In this document: piece by piece, positions 1 through 8,220 of the stretch | Numbering within the stretch: position 1 is the stretch's first letter | How the letters are laid out: each line of letters begins with the position of its first letter | Source of the DNA: CAYQMF01 sp964418595 | GTDB lineage: Bacteria; Planctomycetota; UBA1135; UBA2386 | DNA: 64,000 bases | NCBI GenBank assembly: GCA_964418595.1 | Contig: CAYQMF010000015.1 | Coordinates: 11,626-75,625, forward strand | Reading direction: 5' to 3' | Program-made: the position numbers and the translations under genes | Notes under the pieces: model-generated | What the model saw: only the letters and a program-made list of their open reading frames with translations | Database searches by the model: none | What the model was told of the DNA's origin: nothing

Positions 1-184
1 TCGCCAGCGTGTCGTCGGGGCTGTGGTCGTCGACCAGGAGGAACTCGATGCGCGGGTCCTTCGGCACCGCGGCGACCGTGGCCTCCACCGTCTTGGCGGC
101 GCGATACGCCGGCAGGACCACCACGATCTTGCCGACCTTTCGTGGCGGTGGTTCGTCGACGAAGGCGGGGTGGAGTTCGCTCAC
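1..184 (-). CDS. Family 2 glycosyltransferase, N-terminal fragment
   Basis: Only the first 61 codons lie in the window; the gene runs off the left edge. Translating from the GTG at 184 gives a short basic leader, then a hydrophobic first strand (KIVVVLPAYRAAKTV) and further on LLVDDHSPDDTL. This is the usual start of GT-A fold, family 2 glycosyltransferases: a beta strand, the Pro-Ala-Tyr/Asn turn, then the first Asp-Asp that binds the nucleotide sugar. These enzymes transfer sugars from nucleotide donors to polysaccharide or lipid acceptors, usually at the inner face of the membrane. It is 31 bases downstream of the ferredoxin gene on the same strand, and an O-antigen-ligase-like gene lies in the same run, which would fit surface polysaccharide synthesis. 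The acceptor cannot be judged from a fragment. Confidence 0.75.
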   Translation of the reverse strand, partial: MSELHPAFVDEPPPRKVGKIVVVLPAYRAAKTVEATVAAVPKDPRIEFLLVDDHSPDDTLA

Positions 185-215
185 GGGTTGCCGCGGAGCC
201 TACGCCGCACCGCGG

Positions 216-653
216 TCATGTCGAGGCCGAGTCCGGCGCCGGAGCATCGGGCTGCAGGGGGTGCGTGCCGATGGCGCGATGGTGCACCGGCCGGCCCGCA
301 AGCAGATGTTCCTGGATGATCTCCTCGAGTGTCGCGGGGTCGCAGCCCCCGTACCAGGTGCCTTCGGGATAGACGACGGCGATCGGGCCGCCGGCGCAGA
401 TGCGCAGGCAGTTGGCCTTCGTGCGCTGCACCCCACCGTGTTCGGAGAGTCCGAGTTCCCGCAGCCGCCGCTTGAGGAACTCCCACGCCGCGAGCGACTC
501 GCCCTTGTCGCAGCACTTGGGCACGGTCTGATCGCAGCAGAGGAAGATGTGGCGCCGCACCTGGGGGAGCCCCAGGCGTTCGGCGATGGCGCGTTGCTCG
601 GCGGTTGCCGGTGCGGGCACGGGCGCCGGCGGGGGATCTCGACTCGGGTCCAT
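216..653 (-). CDS. [2Fe-2S] ferredoxin, thioredoxin-like type
   Basis: A 145-residue protein. After a Pro/Ala-rich N-terminus (1-20) comes a thioredoxin-like ferredoxin domain: HIFLCCDQTVPKCC (about 35-48), then NCLRICAGGP (81-90) and YPEGTWYGGCDPATLEEI (95-112). This is the spacing seen in small ferredoxins related to the NuoE/HoxE subunit, where four Cys hold a [2Fe-2S] cluster; Cys40, Cys47 or 48, Cys82 and Cys86 are the likely ligands. Such proteins are soluble electron carriers whose partners are mostly unknown. Its ATG at 653 is two bases after the stop of the upstream Dabb-domain gene, so the two are almost certainly co-transcribed. The C-terminal 20 residues are low-complexity and probably disordered. 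Confidence 0.85.
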   Translation of the reverse strand: MDPSRDPPPAPVPAPATAEQRAIAERLGLPQVRRHIFLCCDQTVPKCCDKGESLAAWEFLKRRLRELGLSEHGGVQRTKANCLRICAGGPIAVVYPEGTWYGGCDPATLEEIIQEHLLAGRPVHHRAIGTHPLQPDAPAPDSAST

Positions 654-655
654 CG

Positions 656-1045
656 TCACTCGACGAAGTCGTAGACCACGACCCGCTCGAGGTGTTCGCC
701 CATCAGGGTCCGCAGCTCTTCGTGCACCGGGTGCGTCTGCCAGTCGGCCTCCGCTGCGCCGTCCGCGAAGCGGACGATGCTCATGAGCGAGAACGAGTCG
801 TCGACCACGTCGCGGCCGGACGGCCGCGCCTTGCCGATCCAGACTACCTCCACGCCGGGCACGCTGCCGTGCAGCCGCCGCGTGTAGAACTCGACCATGC
901 GCGTGCCGAGCTCGGGCGGCGCGCTCGGCTTGATCCAGAAGGCGACGACGTGGACGAGGGCGCCGGCACCTGGGGCGGTGACGTGGGGCACGCTGGCGCA
1001 TGCGGAGAGCAACGCCGCCTGGGCGAGGCCGAGTGCGAGACGCAT
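656..1045 (-). CDS. Dabb-domain (stress-responsive A/B barrel) lipoprotein
   Basis: A 129-residue protein. The N-terminus is a signal peptide with a lipobox (LLSAC, Cys16), so it should be lipid-anchored. The rest, from VHVVAFWIKPSAP to VVYDFVE, fits the Dabb fold: a ferredoxin-like alpha/beta barrel with an opening strand of the type HxVxFxLK, a helix (GTRMVEFYTRRLHGSVPGV), a strand, and the terminal HPVHEELRTLMGEHLERVVVYDF segment. Dabb proteins usually dimerise, and some act as small cyclases or stress proteins; no specific reaction can be assigned. It is the middle gene of a minus-strand run, 22 bases after the O-antigen-ligase-like gene and 2 bases before the ferredoxin. A lipobox on this small fold is slightly unusual. 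Confidence 0.75.
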   Translation of the reverse strand: MRLALGLAQAALLSACASVPHVTAPGAGALVHVVAFWIKPSAPPELGTRMVEFYTRRLHGSVPGVEVVWIGKARPSGRDVVDDSFSLMSIVRFADGAAEADWQTHPVHEELRTLMGEHLERVVVYDFVE

Positions 1046-1067
1046 CGCGCCGATCGTAGCCGAAGGA

Positions 1068-2396
1068 TCAGCCGCGCCTGAACACCATGCTCTGCACCGG
1101 CGGGAGCAGCGGCTTGGCGAGCCGGCGTTCGGTGTACATCGCCCCGACGACCGCCGACATCAGCATCAGGTGTGGCTGGCGCAGGAACGAGTCGCCCCAG
1201 GCCGAGAACGTCAGCCAGCCGATGATGGGGGCGAGGTAGGCGCCGATGTAGGCGAAGGGCGTGTTGCCGGCGAACGCGGCACGCCCGACGTACCACGCGA
1301 CCGCCAGCCAGAACGAGACGATCAGCACGGCGCCCGGGAACCCATAGGCGAGCGTGTGCAGGAGGAGGATGCCGTCGATCACCTTGATCGGGCCCGGCCG
1401 CTGGTAGTTCTCGCCGAACCCCACCCAGGGCGTCGAGTGCACCATCGACTTGAAGTGATCGATCTGCAGGAACCGGTAGTTCAGGGTCTGGCCCGTGGAG
1501 CCGATGTCGTCGTTGGTGGCGCCGAGGTAGTGCGCAGCTTGGGCGCCAGAGCCGAGCGGACTCATCATCCACACGAAGAGAGCGAAGCCGGCCAGGCCCA
1601 GAGCGACCCCGAGCCAGCGCGTGTTGCGCAGCAGGACGGGGCCGAGCAGCGCCAACGCGAGTCCCGTGATCGGCCCGCGACTCAGCGTGAGCAGGCAACC
1701 CGCTGCCGTGGCGAGGGCTGCTGGCAGGAGGAAGCGCGGCAGTGGCTGGCCCTGACCGCGCCAGCCGCGCCAGGTGCCGAGGAAGAGGATCGCCGCCAGC
1801 CCCATGTGGTGGCCGAGCTCGAGCGTGTCGCTGGCGAACACCGTGGGCCGGTACAGCCCCCCGCGCATGTCGGTGACCGTCCAGACGCCGTAGAGCGACG
1901 GGCGGAACACGGGTCCCATGCGGGTCTCGATCAGGATCAGGCCGAGGTACAGGATGAAGAGAGGGATCGTGGCCTTGATGAAGGCCTGCAGGTCGTCGTG
2001 CGAGTGCAGATAGAGTCGGCCGGCGACGTACGGGACGACCAGGCTCACCAGCATGACCATGAACCTCGCGAGCGCCGGCCATGTGCCCTGCAGGAGGAAC
2101 ACGCAGAACACGCCCCAGGCGACGAACGCGTACAGGAACGCGTCGGGCCACGCGGTACGGTAGGCGGCCCAACGTTGCCGGCTCGTGGTGAGCAGCAGGA
2201 ACAGGGCAGGCAGGGTCACCGCCGTCCTGCGATCGAGGTCGGGAAGCGCGGGGAGGTTCCACACCACGTTCGGCGGCAACAGCAGCGTGCCGCAGAAGAG
2301 CAGGAACGGGATCAGCCGGTCGGGACCCAGGACGAGCCCGCCCCACAGGCAGACCAGGAACACGAGCCCCAGTGTGATCAGGGCGGAGGTGGTCAT
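1068..2396 (-). CDS. O-antigen ligase/polymerase-like integral membrane protein
   Basis: A 442-residue polytopic membrane protein if started at the ATG at 2396 (MTTSALITLGLVFLVCLWGG). An ATG 39 bases upstream is in frame but would prepend a Pro/Arg-rich stretch. About ten to twelve hydrophobic segments are visible, with one large extracytoplasmic loop (SPLGSGAQAAHYLGATNDD through PWVGFGENYQRPG, about 275-330) before the last helices. That layout, with Arg and Gly residues around GFG in the loop, is typical of the Wzy/WaaL/O-antigen ligase superfamily, which joins or polymerises lipid-linked glycans on the periplasmic side. A glycosyltransferase further down the same strand supports a role in surface polysaccharide. 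Members are too divergent to separate ligase from polymerase here. Confidence 0.7.
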   Translation of the reverse strand: MTTSALITLGLVFLVCLWGGLVLGPDRLIPFLLFCGTLLLPPNVVWNLPALPDLDRRTAVTLPALFLLLTTSRQRWAAYRTAWPDAFLYAFVAWGVFCVFLLQGTWPALARFMVMLVSLVVPYVAGRLYLHSHDDLQAFIKATIPLFILYLGLILIETRMGPVFRPSLYGVWTVTDMRGGLYRPTVFASDTLELGHHMGLAAILFLGTWRGWRGQGQPLPRFLLPAALATAAGCLLTLSRGPITGLALALLGPVLLRNTRWLGVALGLAGFALFVWMMSPLGSGAQAAHYLGATNDDIGSTGQTLNYRFLQIDHFKSMVHSTPWVGFGENYQRPGPIKVIDGILLLHTLAYGFPGAVLIVSFWLAVAWYVGRAAFAGNTPFAYIGAYLAPIIGWLTFSAWGDSFLRQPHLMLMSAVVGAMYTERRLAKPLLPPVQSMVFRRG

Positions 2397-2634
2397 CCGA
2401 GGCGGCCTCTCGATCCACCGCGGTGGGTGCGGCAACGGACCCAGGTGCCGGTGATCCGGGGGGAGGCTGCGGCCGGGACGGGCATGTGTGGATCGGCAGC
2501 CATGGCGAGCGCGTGCGGTTGATTTCGGCAGGACAGGGTCGGTGAGTCAACGAGCGACGCGCGGAAGCTGCGTTGGCGTCGGGGCGTGGCTAAGATCGCG
2601 GCCTTCGCCTGACCCCATCCCCAACCGACAACTC

Positions 2635-3210
2635 ATGCGCACCCTCGCCATCGCCGCCACCCTTCTCGCCATCGCTCTGCCCCTCACCGCGCAACGCGGT
2701 GGTTCCGCCAACCGGGCCGTGCCCAAGGCGACCCAGGGCATCGAGTTCGCCAATGGCTGCTCGATCGAGATCAAGTACCGCTCGCTGAGCTGGGCGCAGG
2801 GCCGGTTCATGGAGGCGCTGAAGACGGAGGCGGGGCGCACCCGCACCAACACCGACCTCAAGGCCAACCCCACCGGGTCGCTGACGGTGTCGAAGGACTG
2901 CACGATCGGCGGCCAGGGCGTCAAGACCGGCACGCACAAGCTGTACTTCGAGGTCGATGCCGACGTCGCATTCCACCTCGTCCTCGAGGACGAAGCCGGC
3001 GGCACCGTGAAGGTCAAGCTTGCCCTCGCGGAGCAGGACGCGATGAACTCGCGCCTGTCGCTGGTCCTCACCGCCGGCAAGGGTGACACCGACGGGAACC
3101 TCGCGGTCGCCTTCGGCTCGATGGCCGGCACGCTCGCGGTGAGCGCGACGGCCGCCAAGGCCGAGAAGGCCGAGAAGGCCGAGAACGCCAAGAAGGGCGA
3201 GCCGCGCTGA
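2635..3210 (+). CDS. Secreted DUF2911-like protein
   Basis: A 191-residue protein starting at the ATG at 2635, which begins a clear signal peptide (MRTLAIAATLLAIALPLTAQ). The mature part has beta-rich text of the DUF2911 type: EIKYRSLSWAQGRFMEAL, a spacer, GSLTVSKDCTIGGQGVKTGTHKLYFEV, then VAFHLVLEDEAGGTVKVKLAL. DUF2911 proteins are common exported proteins of unknown function in Bacteroidetes and planctomycetes, usually with the same basic core and a GTY-like turn, here GTH. The assignment rests on pattern recall and is moderate. The last 20 residues are a charged Lys/Ala/Glu tail built from a 9-base unit (AAGGCCGAG) repeated three times at 3157-3183. Its TGA overlaps the likely start of the next gene, suggesting translational coupling. 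Confidence 0.6.
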   Translation: MRTLAIAATLLAIALPLTAQRGGSANRAVPKATQGIEFANGCSIEIKYRSLSWAQGRFMEALKTEAGRTRTNTDLKANPTGSLTVSKDCTIGGQGVKTGTHKLYFEVDADVAFHLVLEDEAGGTVKVKLALAEQDAMNSRLSLVLTAGKGDTDGNLAVAFGSMAGTLAVSATAAKAEKAEKAENAKKGEPR

Positions 3211-3848
3211 CACCGCAGGGTGTCGATCTGCGCGTCGATGGTGACGCGCACGCGCCCTGGACGCTCGCGCTGGCGCACGGCGCCGGCGCGCCGATGGACT
3301 CGCCGTTCCTCGAAGACCTGACAGCGGGCTTCGTGCAGACGGGGCTGCGCGTCGCGCGCTTCGAGTTCCCCTACATGGCCGCGCGGCGCGACGGATCGCG
3401 CCGGCCGCCCGACCGCGAGCCGGTGCTGCGGCAGACATGGCACGACGTGGTCTCGGCCCTCGCGGCCGACGTGCCACGGTCGCGGCTTGCCATCGGCGGC
3501 AAGTCGATGGGGGGGCGGATCGCGAGCCTCGTCGCCGACGACCTGGAGGTCGGCGCGCTGGTTTGCCTCGGCTATCCGTTCCATCCGCCGAAGCAGCCGG
3601 CGCGGCTGCGCGTGGCACACCTTGCCGACCTGCGGACGCCCACGCTCATCGTGCAGGGTGAGCGCGATGCCTTCGGCGGGCGCGCCGAGGTGGCTGGCTA
3701 TGTGCTCTCGCCGGCGATCGAGCTGGCGTGGTGCCCCGATGGCGACCACTCGCTCGTGCCGCGGCGCGCGAGCGGGCACACGGCGGCGTCGAATCTGGCG
3801 TTGGCCGTGGCGCGAGTTGCCGCTTTCCTCACGGCGCGACCCGTCTAG
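3207..3848 (+). CDS. Alpha/beta hydrolase of the TEX30/KANL3-like type
   Basis: The protein contains LALAHGAGAPMDSPFL, RVARFEFPYM, a nucleophile elbow GGKSMGGRIAS, VQGERDAFG and CPDGDHSLVPR. These are the oxyanion-hole strand, the Ser nucleophile (GKSMGG), the acidic residue and the catalytic His of a small alpha/beta hydrolase. HGAG-MDSPF plus RFEFPYM is characteristic of the dienelactone-hydrolase-like TEX30/KANL3 group. The first ATG in frame (3294) falls inside the conserved HGAGAPMDSPF segment, so it cannot be the real start. No ATG, GTG or TTG lies upstream in frame before the stop at about 3084. I therefore place the start tentatively at the CTG at 3207, which overlaps the TGA of the preceding gene; CTG 3228 is an alternative. 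Substrate unknown. Confidence 0.65.
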   Translation: MTPQGVDLRVDGDAHAPWTLALAHGAGAPMDSPFLEDLTAGFVQTGLRVARFEFPYMAARRDGSRRPPDREPVLRQTWHDVVSALAADVPRSRLAIGGKSMGGRIASLVADDLEVGALVCLGYPFHPPKQPARLRVAHLADLRTPTLIVQGERDAFGGRAEVAGYVLSPAIELAWCPDGDHSLVPRRASGHTAASNLALAVARVAAFLTARPV

Positions 3849-3858
3849 ATTGCGCGCG

Positions 3859-4851
3859 ATGCGCAGCAGCCCCGTCCTCATCGCCAGTCTTTTCGTCCTT
3901 GTCACCGCGAGTTGCGGCCCCGGCGCCCCGGCCGGTCCGACCTTCACCGACGCCGACCTCGCGGCGTTCCGGATCGAGCCCACGCCGCCGGCCCTGGACA
4001 CCGTCCTCACCAAGGCGAAGGTCGACCTCGGCAAGGTCCTCTACCACGACAAGCGTCTGTCGAGCGACGGCACCGTGGCGTGCGCGAGCTGTCACGAACT
4101 CACGCGTTTTGGCGTGGACGGCAAGCCCGTGTCCGAGGGCGTGGGCGGTCAGAAGGGCGGGCGCAACGCGCCGAGCACGCTCAACGCCGCGCTCCACTTC
4201 GAGCAGTTCTGGGACGGCCGCGCGCACACGATCGAGGATCAGGCGATCGGGCCGGTCCTCAACCCCATTGAGCACGGCCTCGCGGACGAAGCCGCGCTCG
4301 TGGCCAGGCTCAACGCCGACCCCACGCTCGTGGCGTCGTTCCAGCGCGCGTTCCCGGGCGAGCCGCAGCCGGTCACGGCCAGGAACTTCCAGCGCGCGGT
4401 GGGCGCGTTCGAGCGCACGCTGGTGACGCGCTCCCGCTTCGACGACTTCGTCGACGGCAAGGCGGACGCGCTGACGGCCGAGGAGCGCACCGGCCTGAAG
4501 ACGTTCCTCGCCACGGGCTGCGTGACGTGCCACATGGGGCGCCTGATGGGCGGCAGCATGTTCCGCAAGCTCGGGCTCGTGAAGCCCTACGAGACCAAGG
4601 ATCCCGGCCGCTTCGAGCACACCAAGGACGAGGCGGACCGCGGCGTGTTCAAGGTGCCGTCGCTGCGCAACGTGGCCGAGACCGGCCCGTGGTTCCACGA
4701 CGGCAGCGTGACGTCGTTGCAGGACGCGGTGAAGCTCATGGCGCGGCACCAGTTGGGCAAGGAACTGGCGCCGGCGGATGTGGCGGCGATCGTCACCTTC
4801 CTGCGGGCGTTGACCGGCGAGGTCGATCCCCGCTTCGCGCCGAAGGAGTAG
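3859..4851 (+). CDS. Di-haem cytochrome c peroxidase (CcpA/MauG family)
   Basis: A 330-residue exported protein with two covalent haem sites: CASCH in the N-terminal domain (after the LGKVLYHDKRLSSDGTVACASCH segment) and CVTCH in the C-terminal domain. The LGK-LYHDKRLS-D opening, ERTLVTRSRFDDF and VPSLRNVAETGPWFHDGSV are hallmarks of bacterial di-haem peroxidases, which reduce hydrogen peroxide in the periplasm using electrons from small cytochromes. MauG-type relatives instead oxidise protein partners. The start at the ATG at 3859 gives a signal peptide ending near TASCG, possibly a weak lipobox. It follows the alpha/beta hydrolase by ten bases and ends convergently with rpsD. Length and motifs are complete. 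Confidence 0.9.
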   Translation: MRSSPVLIASLFVLVTASCGPGAPAGPTFTDADLAAFRIEPTPPALDTVLTKAKVDLGKVLYHDKRLSSDGTVACASCHELTRFGVDGKPVSEGVGGQKGGRNAPSTLNAALHFEQFWDGRAHTIEDQAIGPVLNPIEHGLADEAALVARLNADPTLVASFQRAFPGEPQPVTARNFQRAVGAFERTLVTRSRFDDFVDGKADALTAEERTGLKTFLATGCVTCHMGRLMGGSMFRKLGLVKPYETKDPGRFEHTKDEADRGVFKVPSLRNVAETGPWFHDGSVTSLQDAVKLMARHQLGKELAPADVAAIVTFLRALTGEVDPRFAPKE

Positions 4852-4854
4852 GCG

Positions 4855-4871
4855 GCCCGCGCGGCGCGGGC
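4855..4871. terminator. Short GC hairpin between convergent genes
   Basis: Seven-base inverted repeat (GCCCGCG / CGCGGGC) with a 3-base loop in the 30-base gap between the converging peroxidase and rpsD genes. It could end transcription in both directions. There is no T-run, so a Rho-independent role is uncertain. Confidence 0.4.
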
Positions 4872-4881
4872 ACGCGCCGTG

Positions 4882-5496
4882 TCACGCGATTCGACTGTAC
4901 CACTCGACGATGAAGTTCTCCTTCACGTCGAGCTGCACGTCTTCGCGGGCCGGGTCCTGGATGAACTCGACCGTCACCTTCTCTGCGTCGAACGTGAGGA
5001 AGGGAGGCACCTGGCGGCCAGGCTCGGCGAGCGAGTTCTGGACCAGCGCCATCTTCTGGGCGGCAGGCTTGAGCGTGACCTTCTCGCCGGAGGTCAGCAC
5101 GCGGCTGCCGATGCTGCAGCGGCGACCGTCCACCAGGACGTGGCCGTGGTTCACGAGCTGCCGCGCCGCGCGGATCGTCGGCGCGATGCCGACGCGGTAC
5201 AGCACGTTGTCGAGGCGTGACTCGAGCAGTTGCAGCAGGCGCAGGCCGGTGTTGCCCGGCGACTTCTTGGCGATGCGGAAGAACCGGCGCAGCTGCCGCT
5301 CGGAGAGCCCGTAGTTGAACCGCACCTTCTGCTTCTCATCGAGGCGCAGCTTGTACTCGCTCACCTTGCGGCGCGGCAACGCACCGTGCTGGCCCGGCCG
5401 GTTCTGGCGGTGCTTCGGTTGCTTCCAGGTGAGGCCAGGGAGCACTTCGCCGAGACGACGCAGGATCCTGATGCGGGGGCCGGTGTAGCGAGACAC
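4882..5496 (-). CDS. rpsD: 30S ribosomal protein S4
   Basis: A 204-residue protein matching S4 over its full length: MSRYTGPRIRILRRLGE at the N-terminus, KSEYxLRLxEKQKxRFxYGLSERQ-like text (here VSEYKLRLDEKQKVRFNYG), and the S4 RNA-binding domain LESRLDNVLYRVGIAPTIRAARQLVNHGHVLVDGR. S4 is a primary 16S rRNA binder that nucleates assembly of the small-subunit body. The start is a GTG at 5496, preceded eight bases upstream by GGAG. The N-terminal zinc-binding Cys quartet of some S4 proteins is absent, as in the Cys-minus paralogue type. It stands alone here, not in the alpha operon with rpsK, rpsM and rpoA, as is often seen in planctomycetes. Confidence 0.97.
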   Translation of the reverse strand: MSRYTGPRIRILRRLGEVLPGLTWKQPKHRQNRPGQHGALPRRKVSEYKLRLDEKQKVRFNYGLSERQLRRFFRIAKKSPGNTGLRLLQLLESRLDNVLYRVGIAPTIRAARQLVNHGHVLVDGRRCSIGSRVLTSGEKVTLKPAAQKMALVQNSLAEPGRQVPPFLTFDAEKVTVEFIQDPAREDVQLDVKENFIVEWYSRIA

Positions 5497-5560
5497 TTAC
5501 TATTCTCCGAAAATGGCGCGGTAGGAGGGCGCGGGATCAGAGCAGAACCCGGCCGACGAG

Positions 5561-6034
5561 TCAAGAGCGCGCGGGGCGCGCGGCCAGGTACGCGTACGCG
5601 ACGCAGTGTCCCGTGGGGATCAGGTTCACCAGCACGAGGGTGCGCCGGTAGTCGCGACCCTCGAACGCGTCGAGGCGCGCCCAGGCCGAAGGCAGGTCGT
5701 CGGACTCGAGCACGCCGACGGGTACCGCGGTCGTCGCCGGCTCGAGGTCGAGGCCGGGGTGGCCGCTGCCGAGTGTGCGCAGCGAACCCACGACCGAGCC
5801 GAGCCGCCACCGACCGCGCAGTGCCGCCACCTGACCGTGGTTCGACTCGCCGGGTCGCAGCGTCCCGTATGCCGCCAGCCGACGCGACGGTCGGTCCAGG
5901 TACTCGTCGAGCGCCGCGCGGGGATCGGCGCTCACGGGTTGGCGGAGCACCGCGAGCGCGCGCGTGTGCGCGTCGACCTCGTCGATCGCGTGCTCCCGCA
6001 AGAGCGCCAACGCTTCGCGGATCAGGATCTGCAC
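5561..6034 (-). CDS. Gamma-glutamylcyclotransferase-like (AIG2 family) protein
   Basis: A 157-residue protein if started at the GTG at 6034. The frame is open further upstream, but that would run into the coding region of the divergent gene. After a helical N-terminal region (1-50) comes the GGCT signature AAYGTLRPGESNH (54-66). This loop binds the gamma-glutamyl group in gamma-glutamylcyclotransferases. Then follow VPVGVLESDDLPSAWARLDAFEGRDYRR (104-131) and a closing YAYLAARPA strand. The acidic residue in LDAFEGRDY is at the position of the catalytic Glu. Family members cleave gamma-glutamyl amino acids to 5-oxoproline; bacterial AIG2-like relatives often lack a proven substrate. It lies between rpsD (same strand) and the divergent VWA gene. 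Confidence 0.75.
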   Translation of the reverse strand: MQILIREALALLREHAIDEVDAHTRALAVLRQPVSADPRAALDEYLDRPSRRLAAYGTLRPGESNHGQVAALRGRWRLGSVVGSLRTLGSGHPGLDLEPATTAVPVGVLESDDLPSAWARLDAFEGRDYRRTLVLVNLIPTGHCVAYAYLAARPARS

Positions 6035-6122
6035 GGCGATCGCGGTTGCAGCATGGCCGGCGCAGGTTACTCTGCGCGCGTCCTTTGTCGCTTCGGCGGT
6101 TTCCTGACGGAGGATTCTCCTT

Positions 6123-7238
6123 ATGTCGTTTCTCGCTCCGCGACCGGCATGTACCGGTCGCCTCGTCGCCGCGTTGCTCGTGGCGTCTCTCTTCTCGGCG
6201 TGTGGTGGGGACGGGGATGGATCTCCCACCGGCATCCAGGCCCTGTCGCTCGAACCGACCGGTTCGCCGAGCATCAGCTCGGACGGTGATGGTCGCACGC
6301 GCGTGCTGATGTCGTTCGTGGCGCGCGCGTCCCTCAGCGACTCGCGGCGCGCCATGACGGTCGCCGAGACCAAGATCGAGTTCTATCTCGACGGCGCCAA
6401 GGTCAGTGGCGAGTCGGTGCTGGACCGCAACGAACTCGGCGGCGACATGATGTACAGCCTCGTGCTCGACGGCAGCTACTCGATGATCGTCGACCACCAG
6501 CCGCCGGCGTTCCAGCCCATGCTCGCCGCGGCCCGCGCGAGCGTGGAAGCAGTGACCGCCGAATGGCAGGCGCGCGGCAGTCTGGCGCAGGTTCGCGCCG
6601 ACTGGCTGTGGTTCGACGACTACATCCACTATCCCGACGACAAGTCGGTGACCAACATCAGCCTGATCACGGCGCCACGCAGCGGTGAGAACGACACGCG
6701 CCTGTTCGGTGCCGTCGACTTCATGCTGCAGAAGCACGTCGCCGCGGTCGCCAGCGGCTTCGCCACCAAGGCGCAGGACCGCCACGTCATGGTGTTGTTC
6801 ACGGACGGCCGCGACAACCGCAGCTACTTCGTGACGCAGGAGACCAACGAACAGCTCGCGGTGCCGTTCCCGCACCTCAAGCACCGTCCCGGTCAGCCCA
6901 CCAACACCCATCAGGTGTTGGTCGATCGCATCGCGGCGCTCCGGGCGCAGGGCAAGCTGCCGACCTTCACGCTGCACTCGATCGGCCTCGGCACCAATCT
7001 CGATGCCGAGCCGATCCGTCAGCTCGCCGAGAGCCAGGGTGGCGTGTTCGTGCAGAACCCGTCGAGCGGCAAGCTCGCGTCGTTGTTCGAGACGATCACA
7101 CGGGAGGTCGTGAGCATCCAGACGGCGGGGGTCAAGCTGCCGCTGCGCGCCGGGGCCTACCAGCTCACCGTGCGGGTCATGGTGAAGGACCAGCCGGAGC
7201 TCTTCGCAGACCACGTGATCGACTTCACCGCGCAGTGA
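6123..7238 (+). CDS. Lipoprotein with von Willebrand factor A domain
   Basis: A 371-residue protein. A GGAGG ribosome-binding site precedes the ATG at 6123. The signal peptide ends in a lipobox (LFSAC, Cys27), so the protein is lipid-anchored. The VWA core starts at LVLDGSYSMI, which carries the Asp-x-Ser-x-Ser metal-binding (MIDAS) motif, and continues through DRHVMVLFTDGRDNRSYF, where the second acidic MIDAS residue sits, and LHSIGLGTNLDAEPIRQLAESQGG. A short beta-rich tail (LPLRAGAYQLTVRVMVKD) follows. VWA domains bind protein partners through a divalent metal. A partner is not evident; the next gene, five bases downstream, encodes a membrane-anchored protein and may be co-translated. Confidence 0.82.
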   Translation: MSFLAPRPACTGRLVAALLVASLFSACGGDGDGSPTGIQALSLEPTGSPSISSDGDGRTRVLMSFVARASLSDSRRAMTVAETKIEFYLDGAKVSGESVLDRNELGGDMMYSLVLDGSYSMIVDHQPPAFQPMLAAARASVEAVTAEWQARGSLAQVRADWLWFDDYIHYPDDKSVTNISLITAPRSGENDTRLFGAVDFMLQKHVAAVASGFATKAQDRHVMVLFTDGRDNRSYFVTQETNEQLAVPFPHLKHRPGQPTNTHQVLVDRIAALRAQGKLPTFTLHSIGLGTNLDAEPIRQLAESQGGVFVQNPSSGKLASLFETITREVVSIQTAGVKLPLRAGAYQLTVRVMVKDQPELFADHVIDFTAQ

Positions 7239-7242
7239 CCCG

Positions 7243-8220
7243 ATGACCGCGCGCGGCGTCGCATTCGCCGGCGGGTCGATCACCCTCCTGTTGCTGGCTG
7301 CGTGGTCGTTGGCGCCGTGGGTGCGAGAGCCCTTGGCGCCGTCGCCCGCGAACCGCGACGAGGGGCAAGGGCCGGTCGCCGTCATGGTCGCCGTGTCGCT
7401 CCCGCCGACGCAGGTCGGCGTGCAGCGCACCGCGAGCCCGGCATCGGGTTGGACCCTGACGCCCGTCGCGCCGACCGCGACCTCGTCGTCGGGTGTCGCT
7501 GTACTCCTGCACCAGCCGCGCTTCGCTCCCCGCGTCGACGTCGAGGGAGAAGTGTGGGCCGCGTTTGCCGCGACGCCCCGCGGTGACCCTCGCGCGCGCT
7601 GGGCGGCGGTCGCCGATCGGTTGGCGCGGCTCGGGCTGGCGTGCGACTGGGAGCGGGACTGGACCGGGGGTGGCTTGTCCGAGGCGCAGCCGGAGGCGGA
7701 CGGCGATCTCCGCCTCGCCCTGGTCCTGACCGGCGACGCGATCGGAGTGGTGCGGGTGACGGCGGCGATGGTGGACGTGCGGCTCCCGCTCTGGGCGACG
7801 GCGGAAGTCGTCTTCGCGCCCGGCGACCCTGCGTGGGACCACGCGGCTGCCTGGTCGGCGAGTGCGTTCGCCGGGCCCCACCTGCTGCGACCCGGCGCCG
7901 TGGTTCCAGCGGCCTGTCTGCGGGTCGTCGCGTGGCGGGAAGCGACGCCGCTGACGGTCGGGTTCTCGGATCCCCTCCTCCCCGCCCCCGGGGGGCGCGC
8001 GGTGGTAACCTTCGCACCGAAGCGACGGGAACGGGATCTCGATCTCCCCCCGGGGTCGCTGGCGCTGCGCTGCGCCGCGTCAGGCTGGTCCAGCGTGGAG
8101 ATTGCGCTCGGTGCGCCGCGGGCCCCACTCCGGGTGATCGAACTCGGCGTACCGTTTGGCGAGTACGGGACTTCCCCCGCACCCCGAAGCGCGAGAGCTC
8201 TGGGCGCCGGTGGGTGGTAG
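7243..8220 (+). CDS. Hypothetical membrane-anchored protein
   Basis: A 325-residue protein that I do not recognise. It has one N-terminal hydrophobic segment (VAFAGGSITLLLLAAWSLAPWV, about 6-27), probably a membrane anchor or uncleaved signal. A Pro/Ser/Thr-rich stretch follows (about 30-85), then beta-rich text (GDAIGVVRVTAAMVDVRLPLWATAEVVFAPGD). The ATG at 7243 lies four bases after the stop of the VWA lipoprotein gene, which argues that the gene is real and co-transcribed, because the opposite strand is also open for most of this length, as often happens at this GC content. A role alongside the VWA protein at the cell surface is only inference. Confidence 0.6.
   Translation: MTARGVAFAGGSITLLLLAAWSLAPWVREPLAPSPANRDEGQGPVAVMVAVSLPPTQVGVQRTASPASGWTLTPVAPTATSSSGVAVLLHQPRFAPRVDVEGEVWAAFAATPRGDPRARWAAVADRLARLGLACDWERDWTGGGLSEAQPEADGDLRLALVLTGDAIGVVRVTAAMVDVRLPLWATAEVVFAPGDPAWDHAAAWSASAFAGPHLLRPGAVVPAACLRVVAWREATPLTVGFSDPLLPAPGGRAVVTFAPKRRERDLDLPPGSLALRCAASGWSSVEIALGAPRAPLRVIELGVPFGEYGTSPAPRSARALGAGGW

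Noticed and set aside
897..2522. Plus-strand open frame opposite the O-antigen-ligase-like gene
   Set aside because: Its text is Glu/Gln/Arg-rich without motifs, while the opposite strand gives a convincing polytopic membrane protein.
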